Part shown: positions 31,384 to 40,347 of the stretch, piece by piece
How the letters are laid out: each line of letters starts with the position of its first letter
How positions within the stretch are numbered: the stretch's first letter is position 1
NCBI GenBank assembly: GCA_030837785.1
Contig: JAUQYA010000057.1
Coordinates: 1-50,679, forward strand
Direction: 5' to 3'
Length of the DNA stretch: 50,679 nt
Source: Albidovulum sp.
Lineage (GTDB): Bacteria > Pseudomonadota > Alphaproteobacteria > Rhodobacterales > Rhodobacteraceae
Notes under the pieces: generated by a model
What the model was told of the DNA's origin: nothing
Databases searched by the model: none
The model's input: only the letters and a program-made list of their open reading frames with translations
Translations under genes and position numbers: made by a program

Positions 31384-32368
31384 ATGCGCCCAGCTGCCCC
31401 CTCGGGGAGCCGCGCCCAGCCCAGCCGCACCATCGCCCAGGTCGTCAGGAACACGCCGGTCTGCTTGCCGATGACCAGCCCGTCGGCGATGCCGAGCGGC
31501 AGAGCGGAAACGAGGCTCGACAGCGTCAGCCCCTTCAGCACGACGCCGGCATTGGCGAAGGCAAAGACCGGCACGATGAGGAAAAGGACGTAAGGTGACA
31601 GCGCGTGTTCCAGCAAATGAGCGGCGACTTGCCGTATTTGTCCTTCTTCGGCACGAAGAAGGCCGTGACGACGCACGCCAGCGTCGCGTGCATCCCCGAT
31701 TTCAGCACCAGCACCCAGAGCAAGATGCCGAGAAGCACGATCGGCGCGATCCGGTGCGCGCGCGCCCGGTTCAGCAGGAACAGGCCCGCCAGTGGAACCA
31801 GCGCGAGGACGAGGTAGCCCGGCCGCAGGCCGTGCGTGCAGAAGAGCGCGATGATCAGGATCGCGCCCAGATCGTCGAGGATCGCGAGCGTGAGCAGGAA
31901 GATCTTCAGCGCCGCGGGCACCCGCTTGCCCAGAAGCGCGAGCACGCCCACCGCGAAGGCGATGTCCGTCGCGGCCGGGATCGCCCAGCCGCCGCGCGTC
32001 ACCGGGTCCGACCCGTTGAAGGCGAGATAGACCAGCGCCGGGGCGATCATGCCGCCGAGGGCGGCCATCCCCGGCAGCATCACGTTGGCGGGGTTCCTGA
32101 GCTTGCCTTCCACCATCTCGCGCTTCAGTTCCAGGCCGATCAGGAAGAAGAAGATCGCCATCAGCCCGTCGTTGATCCACAGGATCAGGGGCTTCGACAG
32201 ACCCTAGCCGTCGAGCAGCACCGAAAAGGGCTTCATCAGCCAGTCCTGATAGGCGCCCGAAAGGCCGGAATTGGCGACGACCAGCGCAAGGAGCGCCGAC
32301 AGCATCAGGAACACGCCGCCGGCGGCATCGTGGCGGAAGAAGCGGTCGAGGCTGCGGATCAGGCTCAT
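31384..32368 (-). pseudogene. nhaA: Na+/H+ antiporter NhaA, broken by a stop, a frameshift and a 3' deletion
   Basis: The start MSLIRSLDRFFRHDAAGG at 32368 and most of NhaA are readable: LWINDGLMAIFFFLIGLELKRE, TDIAFAVGVLALLGKRVP, KIFLLTLAILDDLGAILIIA. Codon 55 is an in-frame TAG (32204-32206). Near 31615-31630 the frame shifts, between KKDKYGKSP and AAHLLEHALSPYV. After RLPEGA (about 31395) homology to the last helices ends. NhaA exports sodium in exchange for protons; this copy cannot make a full protein. The damaged ccpA copy faces it, so this 1.8-kb stretch is decaying as a whole. Confidence 0.88.
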
Positions 32369-32499
32369 CGTGTCCCTTTTTCTTGCTTGCCGTTCCGGTC
32401 ACACTTGAGACCGCGGCCGCCCGAGACAACCGCCGCCGGCCGCATCAATCTGCCCTTGCGGCTTTTTCCGCGGTGCCTAGGATGGATTCAAGGAGAGAC

Positions 32500-33111
32500 A
32501 TGAAGGCAGTCTTCGATCATCTCGCGATCTCGGCGGCGTCGCTGGAGCAGGGGGCGCTCGCGATCGAGGCCATGCTGGGTGTGGGCCTTGAGCCCGGCGG
32601 CAAGCACGCCTTCATGGGCACGCACAACCGGCTTCTGAGCCTGGGGCCCGGGGAATACCTGGAAGTGATCGCGATCGACCCCGAGGCGCCCCGGCCCGAC
32701 CGTCCGCGCTGGTTCCGGCTCGACCGGTTTTCCGGCCCGCCGAGGGTGACGAACTGGGTCCTGCGCATCGATGATCTGGAGGCCGCGCTGGCCGAGGCGC
32801 CGCCGGGCGCGGGCCGGCCGGTGGAGCTGGAGCGCCCGCCCTTCCGCTGGCGCATGGGGGTGCCGGACGACGGTGCGCTGCCCTTCGACGACGCCTTTCC
32901 CGCGCTGATCGAATGGCAGGGGAACCTCCATCCCGCGGGCGCGCTTCCCGACCGCGGCTGCCGGCTCCTGCGGCTCGAGATCTCGCATCCGAAGGGCGAC
33001 CGGCTTCGCGCGGTGCTGCCGATCGCCGACCGGCGGATTTCCATCGTGACGGGCCCCAAGGCGATCCGCGCGGAAATCGCCACGCCGCACGGCGAATGGT
33101 GGATCGAGTGA
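32500..33111 (+). CDS. Glyoxalase-like (VOC superfamily) protein
   Basis: This 203-residue protein begins KAVFDHLAISAASLEQGALAIEAMLG, then HAFMGTHNRLLSLGPGEYLEVIAIDP, which is the Glyoxalase_3-type domain. The histidines in FDHL and the glutamate in YLEVIAID would be the metal ligands. The substrate is unknown. AAGGAGAG precedes the ATG at 32500. Its stop overlaps the GTG start of an acetyltransferase gene (GTGA), indicating an operon of two. Confidence 0.78.
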   Translation: MKAVFDHLAISAASLEQGALAIEAMLGVGLEPGGKHAFMGTHNRLLSLGPGEYLEVIAIDPEAPRPDRPRWFRLDRFSGPPRVTNWVLRIDDLEAALAEAPPGAGRPVELERPPFRWRMGVPDDGALPFDDAFPALIEWQGNLHPAGALPDRGCRLLRLEISHPKGDRLRAVLPIADRRISIVTGPKAIRAEIATPHGEWWIE

Positions 33112-33596
33112 TCCTGCGTCCGGCCGGGGATGCCGACATCCCCGGTCTCGTCGCGCTGTGGAACGGGTTCATCCGCGACACCACCGTCACCTTCACCTGT
33201 AAGCCCCGGACGGCCGCCGGCCTTGCCGCGATGATCGCCGGCCGGCGGGCGCGGGGGCGGGAGGTCTTCGTCGCCGAGGAGGGTGGCCGGCTCGGCCTGG
33301 CGAGCTACGACCAGTTCCGCGACGGCCCCGGCCATGCCCATGCGATGGAGCACACGATCCTGCTTCCGCCCGCGCTCTGCGGCCGCGGCGCGGGCCGGGC
33401 GCTGATGGCGCGGCTGGAGGCCCGTGCCCGGGCCGGGGGTGCGCATACGCTCTTTGCCGCCATCTCCGGCGAGAACGAGGCGGCCATCGCCTTCCACGCC
33501 CGGCTTGGCTTCGCCACCTCGGCCCGCTCTCCCGAGACGGGGCGCAAGTTCGGCCGTTGGCTCGACCTCGTGCTGATGATGACGCGGTTCGGCTGA
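33108..33596 (+). CDS. GNAT N-acetyltransferase (phosphinothricin-acetyltransferase-like)
   Basis: This 162-residue protein has the GNAT fold with LRPAGDADIPGLVALWNGFI, EHTILLPPALCGRGAGRALMARLEARA (the acetyl-CoA pyrophosphate loop is CGRGAGRA), and ENEAAIAFHARLGF. This matches the PAT/MddA type that acetylates small amino-containing compounds. The GTG at 33108 overlaps the previous stop; the ATG at 33096 is the alternative and would add four residues. Confidence 0.8.
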   Translation: MILRPAGDADIPGLVALWNGFIRDTTVTFTCKPRTAAGLAAMIAGRRARGREVFVAEEGGRLGLASYDQFRDGPGHAHAMEHTILLPPALCGRGAGRALMARLEARARAGGAHTLFAAISGENEAAIAFHARLGFATSARSPETGRKFGRWLDLVLMMTRFG

Positions 33597-33655
33597 GCCG
33601 GAATTCCCCGCCGCCCCCCGATGACATCGTGCCGCGCCGCGGCTAGTGTTGTCCC

Positions 33656-34339
33656 ATGTCGATCTGGACCCGCATCGCCGATGCCGTCGCCGCCCTTGCC
33701 AAGGGCGAGGGGCTGGCTGCCGTCTTCGACCGGCTGAAAACCCCGCCGGAACGCTCCATCGGCTTCACCATCGCGGTGATCGCGCTCGGCGCCAAGATGG
33801 CCAAGGCCGACGGGCAGGTGACCCGCAACGAGGTCGCGGCCTTCCGCGAGGTCTTCGCCATTCCGCCCGCCGAAGAGGCGAATGCCGCCCGCGTCTTCAA
33901 CCTTGCCCGGCAGGACGTGGCGGGGTTCGACCTCTACGCCGGCAAGATCGCGGCGATGTTCGGTCCGGGCGACGCGGTGCTCGTCGACCTGATGGAGGGG
34001 CTTTTCCACATCGCGGTGGCCGATGGCGACTATCATCCGCACGAAGACAGCTTCCTGCGCGAGGTGGCGCGGATCTTCGGGCTCGGCGACCGCTGCTTCC
34101 GCTCTTTGCTGTCGCGCTTCGTGCCAGATGCCCCGCGCGATCCCTGGGATGTGCTGGGGGTGCCCCACGACGCGCCGATCCCGGAGGTGCGCGCGGCCTG
34201 GCGTCAGGCGGTGCGCGACAGCCACCCCGACCGCATGCGCGCCCGCGGCCTGCCGGACGAGGCGCTGAAGCTCGCCGAACAGCGGCTGGTCGACATCAAC
34301 CGCGCCTGGGAGGAGATCCAGGCCCGCGAGGCGGCCTGA
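33656..34339 (+). CDS. TerB-J-domain protein (DjlA-like)
   Basis: This 227-residue protein has a TerB-like helical domain (about residues 35-155: IAVIALGAKMAKADGQVTRNEVAAF, DLMEGLFHIAVADGDYHPHEDSFLREVARIFGL) and a C-terminal J domain (162-225) with HPD at 190-192. The J domain should stimulate DnaK; TerB-type domains sense metals or membrane stress. It differs from classical DjlA by lacking an N-terminal membrane helix. The next gene starts four bases after the stop. Confidence 0.82.
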   Translation: MSIWTRIADAVAALAKGEGLAAVFDRLKTPPERSIGFTIAVIALGAKMAKADGQVTRNEVAAFREVFAIPPAEEANAARVFNLARQDVAGFDLYAGKIAAMFGPGDAVLVDLMEGLFHIAVADGDYHPHEDSFLREVARIFGLGDRCFRSLLSRFVPDAPRDPWDVLGVPHDAPIPEVRAAWRQAVRDSHPDRMRARGLPDEALKLAEQRLVDINRAWEEIQAREAA

Positions 34340-34343
34340 GACG

Positions 34344-35375
34344 ATGCGGCTGGCCACCTACAACGTCGAATGGTTCTCCAACCTCTTCGACCGGGACGGC
34401 CGGCTCCTGGAGGACGGCGGCTGGTCGGCGCGCTACAACGTCACCCGCGCCGACCAGCTTGCCTCGCTGGGGATCGTCTTCACCGCGATGGAGGCCGATG
34501 CGGTGATGATCATCGAGGCGCCCGACAACAACCGCCGCCACAAGACGGTGGCGATGCTCGAAAGCTTCGCCGCGCGCTATGGCCTGCGCACCCGCAAGGC
34601 GCTTCTGGGTTTCGAGAACGAGACCCAGCAGGAAATCGCGCTTCTCTACGACCCCGACCGGATCACCGCCGAACACGACCCCATCGGGCTGCCGGGCGAG
34701 GCGGTGGAGGGCGTGGCGAGCCCGCGGTTCGATTCGGCCTACCGCATCGACCTCAACATCGACGCCACACTCGAACGCGTACGATTTTCGAAGCCGCCGC
34801 TCGAGGTGGCCCTGACCACCTCCGCGGGCGCGAAGATCAGGCTGATCGGCGTCCACATGAAGTCGAAGGCCCCGCACGGCGCCGAGGGCGAGGCCCAGGT
34901 CAAGCGGCTCGCCATCGAGAACCGGCGCAAGCAGATCGCCCAGTGCATCTGGCTAAGGGAACGCGTGCTCGAGCATCTTCGGGCGAAGGAAAGCCTGATC
35001 GTGATGGGCGACTTCAACGACGGCCCGGGGATCGACGAATACGAGAAACTCTTCGGCCGGTCGGGGGTGGAAATCGTCCTTGGCTGGGACGAGCCGCGCG
35101 AGACGCGGCTTTTCGACCCCCATGCCCATGTCGCCTTCGGCAAGAAGCTCGCGGCGATGCCGTCGACGGCGCGGTTCTACCTCGACGACAAGGGCGCCTT
35201 CTTCTCGGCGCTGCTCGACTACATCATGGTCTCGCCCGACATCCGCGCCAAGGCGCCGCACTGGCGCATCTGGCATCCGTTCGACGACCCCGGCTGCTAC
35301 CGCATCCCGGAACTGAGGGAGGCGCTGCTGACCGCGTCCGACCATTTCCCGGTCACGATCGACGCCGATGTCTAA
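34344..35375 (+). CDS. Endonuclease/exonuclease/phosphatase-family protein
   Basis: This 343-residue protein has the EEP fold: TYNVEWFSN at the start (N7, E9), IIEAPDN near residue 55, HMKSKAPHG around 170, MGDFNDGPG around 220, and ASDHFPVTI at the end, with the general base histidine. The family includes nucleases and phosphatases; the substrate here is not clear from the sequence. No signal peptide is seen, so it is probably cytoplasmic. It is probably co-transcribed with the J-domain gene. Confidence 0.8.
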   Translation: MRLATYNVEWFSNLFDRDGRLLEDGGWSARYNVTRADQLASLGIVFTAMEADAVMIIEAPDNNRRHKTVAMLESFAARYGLRTRKALLGFENETQQEIALLYDPDRITAEHDPIGLPGEAVEGVASPRFDSAYRIDLNIDATLERVRFSKPPLEVALTTSAGAKIRLIGVHMKSKAPHGAEGEAQVKRLAIENRRKQIAQCIWLRERVLEHLRAKESLIVMGDFNDGPGIDEYEKLFGRSGVEIVLGWDEPRETRLFDPHAHVAFGKKLAAMPSTARFYLDDKGAFFSALLDYIMVSPDIRAKAPHWRIWHPFDDPGCYRIPELREALLTASDHFPVTIDADV

Positions 35376-35418
35376 GCGCGGCCTGTCATTCCCGCGCACC
35401 GGTGTCTATAGTCGCGCC

Positions 35419-35781
35419 ATGAACCGCATCGCCGCCGCCAGCGCCCTCGCCGCCCTGACGATCGCCGCAAGCCCCGTCTGCGCGCAGGAGGCAAAGCCTT
35501 CGACCGAGGAGGGCTTCAGCCTGCTTGAAGAAGGGGCGAAGATCATCCTGCGCTCGCTCATGGACGAGGTGGAGCCCGCGCTCAAGGACATGCACAAGCA
35601 GTTCGGCGAGGCCGTGGGCGAGATGGGGCCGGCGTTGCAGAAGCTCGCCGAGATGATCGGCGACGTGCGCAACTACGAGCCGCCCGAGATGCTGCCGAAC
35701 GGCGACATCATCCTGCGCCGCAAGACGCCGCTTGTTCCGGCGCCGCCGGAACCGGGCCCGAACGGCGAGATCGACCTCTGA
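35419..35781 (+). CDS. Small secreted protein of unknown function
   Basis: This 120-residue protein has a signal peptide (NRIAAASALAALTIAASPVCAQ, cleavage after CAQ or ASP-VCA) and a helical, acidic mature part (GAKIILRSLMDEVEPALKDMHKQFGEAVGEMGPALQKLAEMIGDVRNYEPPEMLPNGDIILRRK). This is a conserved periplasmic protein in Rhodobacterales, often misnamed AAA+ ATPase; no ATPase motif is present. The in-frame ATG at 35419 is the start because the signal peptide begins there. Confidence 0.72.
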   Translation: MNRIAAASALAALTIAASPVCAQEAKPSTEEGFSLLEEGAKIILRSLMDEVEPALKDMHKQFGEAVGEMGPALQKLAEMIGDVRNYEPPEMLPNGDIILRRKTPLVPAPPEPGPNGEIDL

Positions 35782-35863
35782 CCGGCCGCCGCGGCTTCCG
35801 GGGCGGCGCTGGGATGACGGGGGCGGGCGACACAACGGGGCGGGTTGCAGTCCTGCCGCAGCC

Positions 35864-37447
35864 TCAGGCCGGAACCACCGTCACCTTTGCGGTCGCCCCG
35901 AGTGCCTCGGCGAGCGAGGCGAACCGCGCTTCGGCGACTTCGCCGAACAGCGCCTGCGTCGCGGCGTTGAGGCGCAGTTCGAGGCTCTTCTTCTTCTGCC
36001 GCCAGACGATCTCGCCGGCATCCTCGGGCGAGCGGACGGCGAACATCGCCCCGAAGCGCATCGCCTTGCCGAGCACCTCGGCCTCGCGGAGCTGGTGGTC
36101 GTCGAGCAGGGCGAAAAGCGGGGCCATGCGCGATCCTGTCCGCGAATTCTTGTAGCGGTGCAGAAGCGCGAGGCCGAGGTAGACCCGCTCGGCATGGCTG
36201 AGCCCGCCGAGGTTCGCCCGCGTCGCGTTGTCGAAACAGGCCTCGGCGCGGTAGTCGGGATGGGCGCGCCATGTCGTGTCGTGCAGAAGGCAGGCGGCCT
36301 TGACGATCCTCAGGCGGTTCTCGGGCAGGTCGCGGAAGATCGGCAGGATGAACTGGAAGAGCTTCTTGCCGAACCCCGGCATTCGCGCCATCGTCCGCTC
36401 GGCATGGCGGCAGGCCTCGATCAGCGGGTCGCGCACCCTCAGCCGTTCCGGCATCTGTTCGTAGAGCAGCCCCTCGCGGATGCCGTAGGACGAGACGTCG
36501 ATCTCCTTCGGGTGGAAGGTCAGGACGATCTGGCGCAGCACCTGCGCGGCGATCGGCACCAGGTCCATCCGCGCCGCCGACATGCCGGTCTTCGCCCTGA
36601 GCGTGGTGACGTCGGCCTCGGCGATCCAGTTCGCGGTCTGCAACACCGATTGCGGGCCCATCCGGTATTCGTGCAGGACCGTCAGCGGATAGGCCCGCCG
36701 TTCCATGTCGAGCCTGGCGAAGGCACGCCATGATCCGCCGACGAGGTAGAACCGTTCGTGCCCGCGTCCGATTTCGTCGGCCAGCGCCTCCACCGTGTCG
36801 CGAATGTGGCGGGCGAGGCCCTTCTTGCCGCCTGGAACCTGTTGCAGCCGGAACGGCCCGAGGGGCGAGCTGACGCGCCGCCCGACCGCCCCGCCCGAGA
36901 CCTCGGCCAGTTCCATCGAGTTGCCGCCGATGTCGCAGACGATCCCCTCGGCTTCGGGCCAGCCCAGAAGCACCCCCTGCGCCGACAGCCGCGCCTCTTC
37001 CTGCCCGTCGATCACCCAGAGCCTCAGCCCGGTCTCGCTTTCGACGAGCTTGCGGAAGTCTTGCCCGTCGCTGGCCTCGCGCACCGCCGCCGTCGCCACG
37101 CAGGTCAGCGGCGGCAGCTTCATGCCCTTCGTCAGGATCGCGAAGCGCTGGAGCGCCGCGAGCGCCCGGCGCTTGCCGTCGGGGCTGAGCCGGCCGGTTT
37201 CCGCCAGCCCCTGGCCGAGGCCGGCCATGATCTTCTCGTTGTAGAAATAGGCCGGGCTGCGCGCCGCGCCGTCGAAGACGACGAGCCGGACCGAGTTCGA
37301 GCCGACATCCACCACGCCCACCCGGTCGAGCGCGCGTGCCGAGGGGTCGTCGAACAGCGGCCGGCCGAAGGGACTCCAGTCTTCGCCACGCGCTCGGGTT
37401 TCGGCGGTCATGGCATTCGTCCCTCCGGCTGGCTCGGTCGCGCCCAT
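35864..37447 (-). CDS. ppx: Exopolyphosphatase/guanosine pentaphosphatase (Ppx/GppA)
   Basis: This 527-residue enzyme has the ASKHA fold: GVVDVGSNSVRLVVFDG near residue 43, CVATAAVREASDGQDF and GIVCDIGGNSMELAEVS. The C-terminal half has an HD-like region (ACLLHDTTWRAHPDYR) found in longer Ppx proteins. It hydrolyses polyphosphate or pppGpp and so opposes ppk, which ends ten bases upstream on the same strand. AAGGA precedes the ATG at 37447. ppk and ppx as one operon is standard. Confidence 0.93.
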   Translation of the reverse strand: MGATEPAGGTNAMTAETRARGEDWSPFGRPLFDDPSARALDRVGVVDVGSNSVRLVVFDGAARSPAYFYNEKIMAGLGQGLAETGRLSPDGKRRALAALQRFAILTKGMKLPPLTCVATAAVREASDGQDFRKLVESETGLRLWVIDGQEEARLSAQGVLLGWPEAEGIVCDIGGNSMELAEVSGGAVGRRVSSPLGPFRLQQVPGGKKGLARHIRDTVEALADEIGRGHERFYLVGGSWRAFARLDMERRAYPLTVLHEYRMGPQSVLQTANWIAEADVTTLRAKTGMSAARMDLVPIAAQVLRQIVLTFHPKEIDVSSYGIREGLLYEQMPERLRVRDPLIEACRHAERTMARMPGFGKKLFQFILPIFRDLPENRLRIVKAACLLHDTTWRAHPDYRAEACFDNATRANLGGLSHAERVYLGLALLHRYKNSRTGSRMAPLFALLDDHQLREAEVLGKAMRFGAMFAVRSPEDAGEIVWRQKKKSLELRLNAATQALFGEVAEARFASLAEALGATAKVTVVPA

Positions 37448-37456
37448 CTCTATCCT

Positions 37457-39622
37457 TCAATCGCTCGCATGGGCAAGCTTCGGCACGTCCTTCGCGCCGG
37501 CCGATCCCCGGCCCGAAAGCGACGGGTTCTCCATGAAGAAACGATGGCAGGAGAAGAGATCGTCGCGCCCCTCGGGCAGGTCGCGGAGATAGCGTCCGTC
37601 CGGGCCGAGCACCCAGCTCTGCGCCTCGTCGGCGAGGTTCGCGGCCATGATCTGGCTGACGATCTGCGCCTTCACGGTATCGTTGCGGATCTCCACCAGC
37701 GTCTCCACCCGGCGGGTCAGGTTGCGCCCCATCCAGTCGGCCGAGGAGATGAACACGCGGGCCTTCTTCGAGGGCAGCCCGTGGCCGTTGCCGAAGCAGA
37801 CGATGCGGGAATGTTCAAGGAACCGCCCGACGATCGACTTGACGCGGATGTTGTCGCTGAGCCCCCTGATGCCGGGGCGCAGCCCGCAGATGCCGCGCAC
37901 GACAAGCTGGATTTTCACCCCGGCCTGCGAGGCGGCATAAAGCGCATCGATCACATCGGGTTCGATCACCGAATTCATCTTGGCCCAGATCTCCGCCGGC
38001 CGGCCGGCACGGGCATGGTCCGCCTCGGCGGCGATCAGTTCCAGAAGCCGCGGTTTCAGCGTGATCGGCGAAATGGCGAGGTTTTCCAGATGCTCGGGCT
38101 GCACGTAGCCCGAGAGGTAGTTGAACACCTTCGTCGCATCGCGCCCGAGTGCCGGATCGGCGGTGAAGAAGCTGAGGTCGGTGTAGATGCGCGCGGTGAT
38201 CGGGTGGTAGTTCCCGGTACCGAAATGGGTGTAGGTCACCAGCGCGTCGCCCTCGCGTCGGACCACGGTCGAGATCTTGGCGTGGGTCTTGTAGTTGATG
38301 AAGCCGTAGACGACATGCGCACCCGACCGTTCCAGCCGGCGCGACTGGCGGATGTTGGCGGCCTCGTCGAAGCGGGCCTTGAGTTCGACGAGCGCGGTCA
38401 CCGACTTGCCCGCCTCGGCCGCGTCGCAGAGCGCCGAGACGATCGGGCTGTCCTGCGAGGTGCGGTAGAGCGTCTGCTTGATCGCCAGCACGTTGGGGTC
38501 CGCCGCCGCCTGGTTGAGAAAGCGGATCACCATGTCGAAGGTCTCGTAGGGGTGATGGAGCAGCATGTCCTTCTGGCGGATCGCCGCGAACATGTCGCCG
38601 TCGTGGTCCTGCACCCGCTCGGGCACGCGCGGGCTGAACGAGGGCCATTGCAGGTCGCGCCGGCTGTCGAGCACCAGTTCCTTAAGGTCGGCCATGCCGA
38701 CCATGCCCTTGACCTCCACCACCTCGTCGGCGGTCACGCCAAGCTCGTCCATGATCAGCGCGCGAATGCCCTCGGGTGCGCCGGCGGTGATCTTCATCCG
38801 GATCACCTGGCCCCGCCGGCGCCGCTTCAGCGCCGTCTCGAACTCGCGCACCAGGTCTTCGGCCTCGTCCTCGACCTCGATGTCGCTGTCGCGCAGCACC
38901 CGGAAGGTGCAGTGCCCGGTGTCGCGGTAGCCGGGGAAGAGCGAATGGAGATGGAGAAGCAGCAGTTCCTCCATCGGCAGGAAGCGCCGGCCACCCGGCA
39001 TCGCCACGAAGCGGTTGATTTGCTGGGGGATCGGCAGGAGCGCCTGGAGCCGCCGCTTGTCCGCCGCGCGTTCCAGTTCCAGCGCAAGGCAGAAGCCGGT
39101 GTTGGGGATGAAGGGGAAGGGATGCGCCGGGTCGATCGCGAGCGGCGAGAGAACCGGGAAGACCTTGTTGAGGAAGTAGTCGGCCAGAAACCCTTCGTCG
39201 CGCTTGGTCAGCTTCGAGCGGGTCAGAAGGACGATGTCGTTCGCCTCAAGCCCGCGCTTGAGCTTGTTCCACACCGCCTGCTGCACCTGCATCAGCCGCC
39301 GCGCGTCTGCGTTGATGAGGGCGAGCTGCTCGGCGGGGCTCAACCCGTCGTCGGAGAAGAGCGCATTGCCCTCGCGCACAAGCTCGCGCAGGCCCGCCAC
39401 CCGCACAGTGTAGAATTCGTCGAGGTTGGTGGCCGAGATCGACAGGAACCGCACCCGTTCCAGCAGCGGCACGCGCGGGTTGCGCGCCTCGTCGAGGACG
39501 CGCCAGTTGAACGCAAGCCAGGAAAGTTCGCGGTTGAAGAAGCGCCTCGGGCCGGCGGTATCGGCGGCATCGAGCGCGACCGGGGCCGGGAACGGGGCCT
39601 TGAGGAAATCTGCCTGTGTCAT
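37457..39622 (-). CDS. ppk1: Polyphosphate kinase 1
   Basis: This 721-residue PPK1 makes polyphosphate from ATP at the membrane. Residues RRFFNRELSWLAFNWRVLDEA mark the N-terminal domain. The catalytic histidine is H447 in YKTHAKIS; FGTGNYHPITARIYTDLSFF and PSKKARVFISSADWMGRNLTRRVE belong to the two C-terminal domains that form the ATP tunnel. The ATG at 39622 begins TQADFLKAPFP. It is immediately followed by ppx, so synthesis and breakdown of polyphosphate are co-expressed. Confidence 0.95.
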   Translation of the reverse strand: MTQADFLKAPFPAPVALDAADTAGPRRFFNRELSWLAFNWRVLDEARNPRVPLLERVRFLSISATNLDEFYTVRVAGLRELVREGNALFSDDGLSPAEQLALINADARRLMQVQQAVWNKLKRGLEANDIVLLTRSKLTKRDEGFLADYFLNKVFPVLSPLAIDPAHPFPFIPNTGFCLALELERAADKRRLQALLPIPQQINRFVAMPGGRRFLPMEELLLLHLHSLFPGYRDTGHCTFRVLRDSDIEVEDEAEDLVREFETALKRRRRGQVIRMKITAGAPEGIRALIMDELGVTADEVVEVKGMVGMADLKELVLDSRRDLQWPSFSPRVPERVQDHDGDMFAAIRQKDMLLHHPYETFDMVIRFLNQAAADPNVLAIKQTLYRTSQDSPIVSALCDAAEAGKSVTALVELKARFDEAANIRQSRRLERSGAHVVYGFINYKTHAKISTVVRREGDALVTYTHFGTGNYHPITARIYTDLSFFTADPALGRDATKVFNYLSGYVQPEHLENLAISPITLKPRLLELIAAEADHARAGRPAEIWAKMNSVIEPDVIDALYAASQAGVKIQLVVRGICGLRPGIRGLSDNIRVKSIVGRFLEHSRIVCFGNGHGLPSKKARVFISSADWMGRNLTRRVETLVEIRNDTVKAQIVSQIMAANLADEAQSWVLGPDGRYLRDLPEGRDDLFSCHRFFMENPSLSGRGSAGAKDVPKLAHASD

Positions 39623-39674
39623 GGGCGGCTTGTGGGCTTTCGACAGGAACGGTTTGATGGCGCGCGCATCGCCA

Positions 39675-40346
39675 TCATGGCGTCTGCCGAGCGGCGGAGT
39701 CCAGCACCTCGCGCGCGATCTCGCGGGTGACCGGGCCGCCGCGGGCCAGCGCGCCGGCGTCAAGCTCGGCCACCAGCCTGCGCGCCGCCGCGAAGGAGCG
39801 GTCCATCCGGGTCACCAGCCACGGGATCAGGCTTGGCGCGACCGCGATCTGGCGGTCGGCGAAAAGCTTCACCAGCACCGCCGAGAGAAGCGCGTCGTCG
39901 GGCGGCAGAAGCGCGGCCTGGGCGGTGGCCTCCATCCGGCTGGCGAGGTCGGGCAGGACCAGCCCCCAGGTCCGCGGCGGCGCCGAGGCGGTGATCAGCA
40001 ATCGGCCGCCGCGCGCAAGGACATGGTTGTGAAGGTGAAAGAGCCGGGTTTCGGCCACCGGATCGCCGGCGATCCGGTCGACATCCTCGACCACCACCGC
40101 CAGCGCCTCGGCCGGCCCCTCGGGCAGGTCGGCGGCCGCCAGCACCTCGGCCCCCGTCTCGGTGGCCCAGACCTGCGCGAGATGGCTCTTGCCCGCGCCC
40201 TCGGGCCCGATCAGCAGGAGCTTGCCTGCCGGCCAGCCCCCGGCGTCGATCTGCGCCACGGCCAGCGCGTTCGCCGGCGAGACGAAGAAGTCCCCGCGCC
40301 CCAGTGCGGGGCGCACCGGCAGGTCGAAGGCCAGTTGCCGGGGCAT
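39675..40346 (-). CDS. hda: Hda-like DnaA-regulatory ATPase
   Basis: This 223-residue protein resembles Hda/HdaA, which uses the sliding clamp to make DnaA hydrolyse ATP after replication starts. The start, MPRQLAFDLPVRPALG, contains the clamp-binding QLAFDL motif at residues 4-9. Walker A is GPEGAGKS (47-54), and VVVEDVDRI is Walker B. The C-terminal part has no DnaA DNA-binding domain. It begins two bases after the perM stop. The preceding perM gene is in the same direction. Confidence 0.9.
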   Translation of the reverse strand: MPRQLAFDLPVRPALGRGDFFVSPANALAVAQIDAGGWPAGKLLLIGPEGAGKSHLAQVWATETGAEVLAAADLPEGPAEALAVVVEDVDRIAGDPVAETRLFHLHNHVLARGGRLLITASAPPRTWGLVLPDLASRMEATAQAALLPPDDALLSAVLVKLFADRQIAVAPSLIPWLVTRMDRSFAAARRLVAELDAGALARGGPVTREIAREVLDSAARQTP

Positions 40347-40347
40347 G

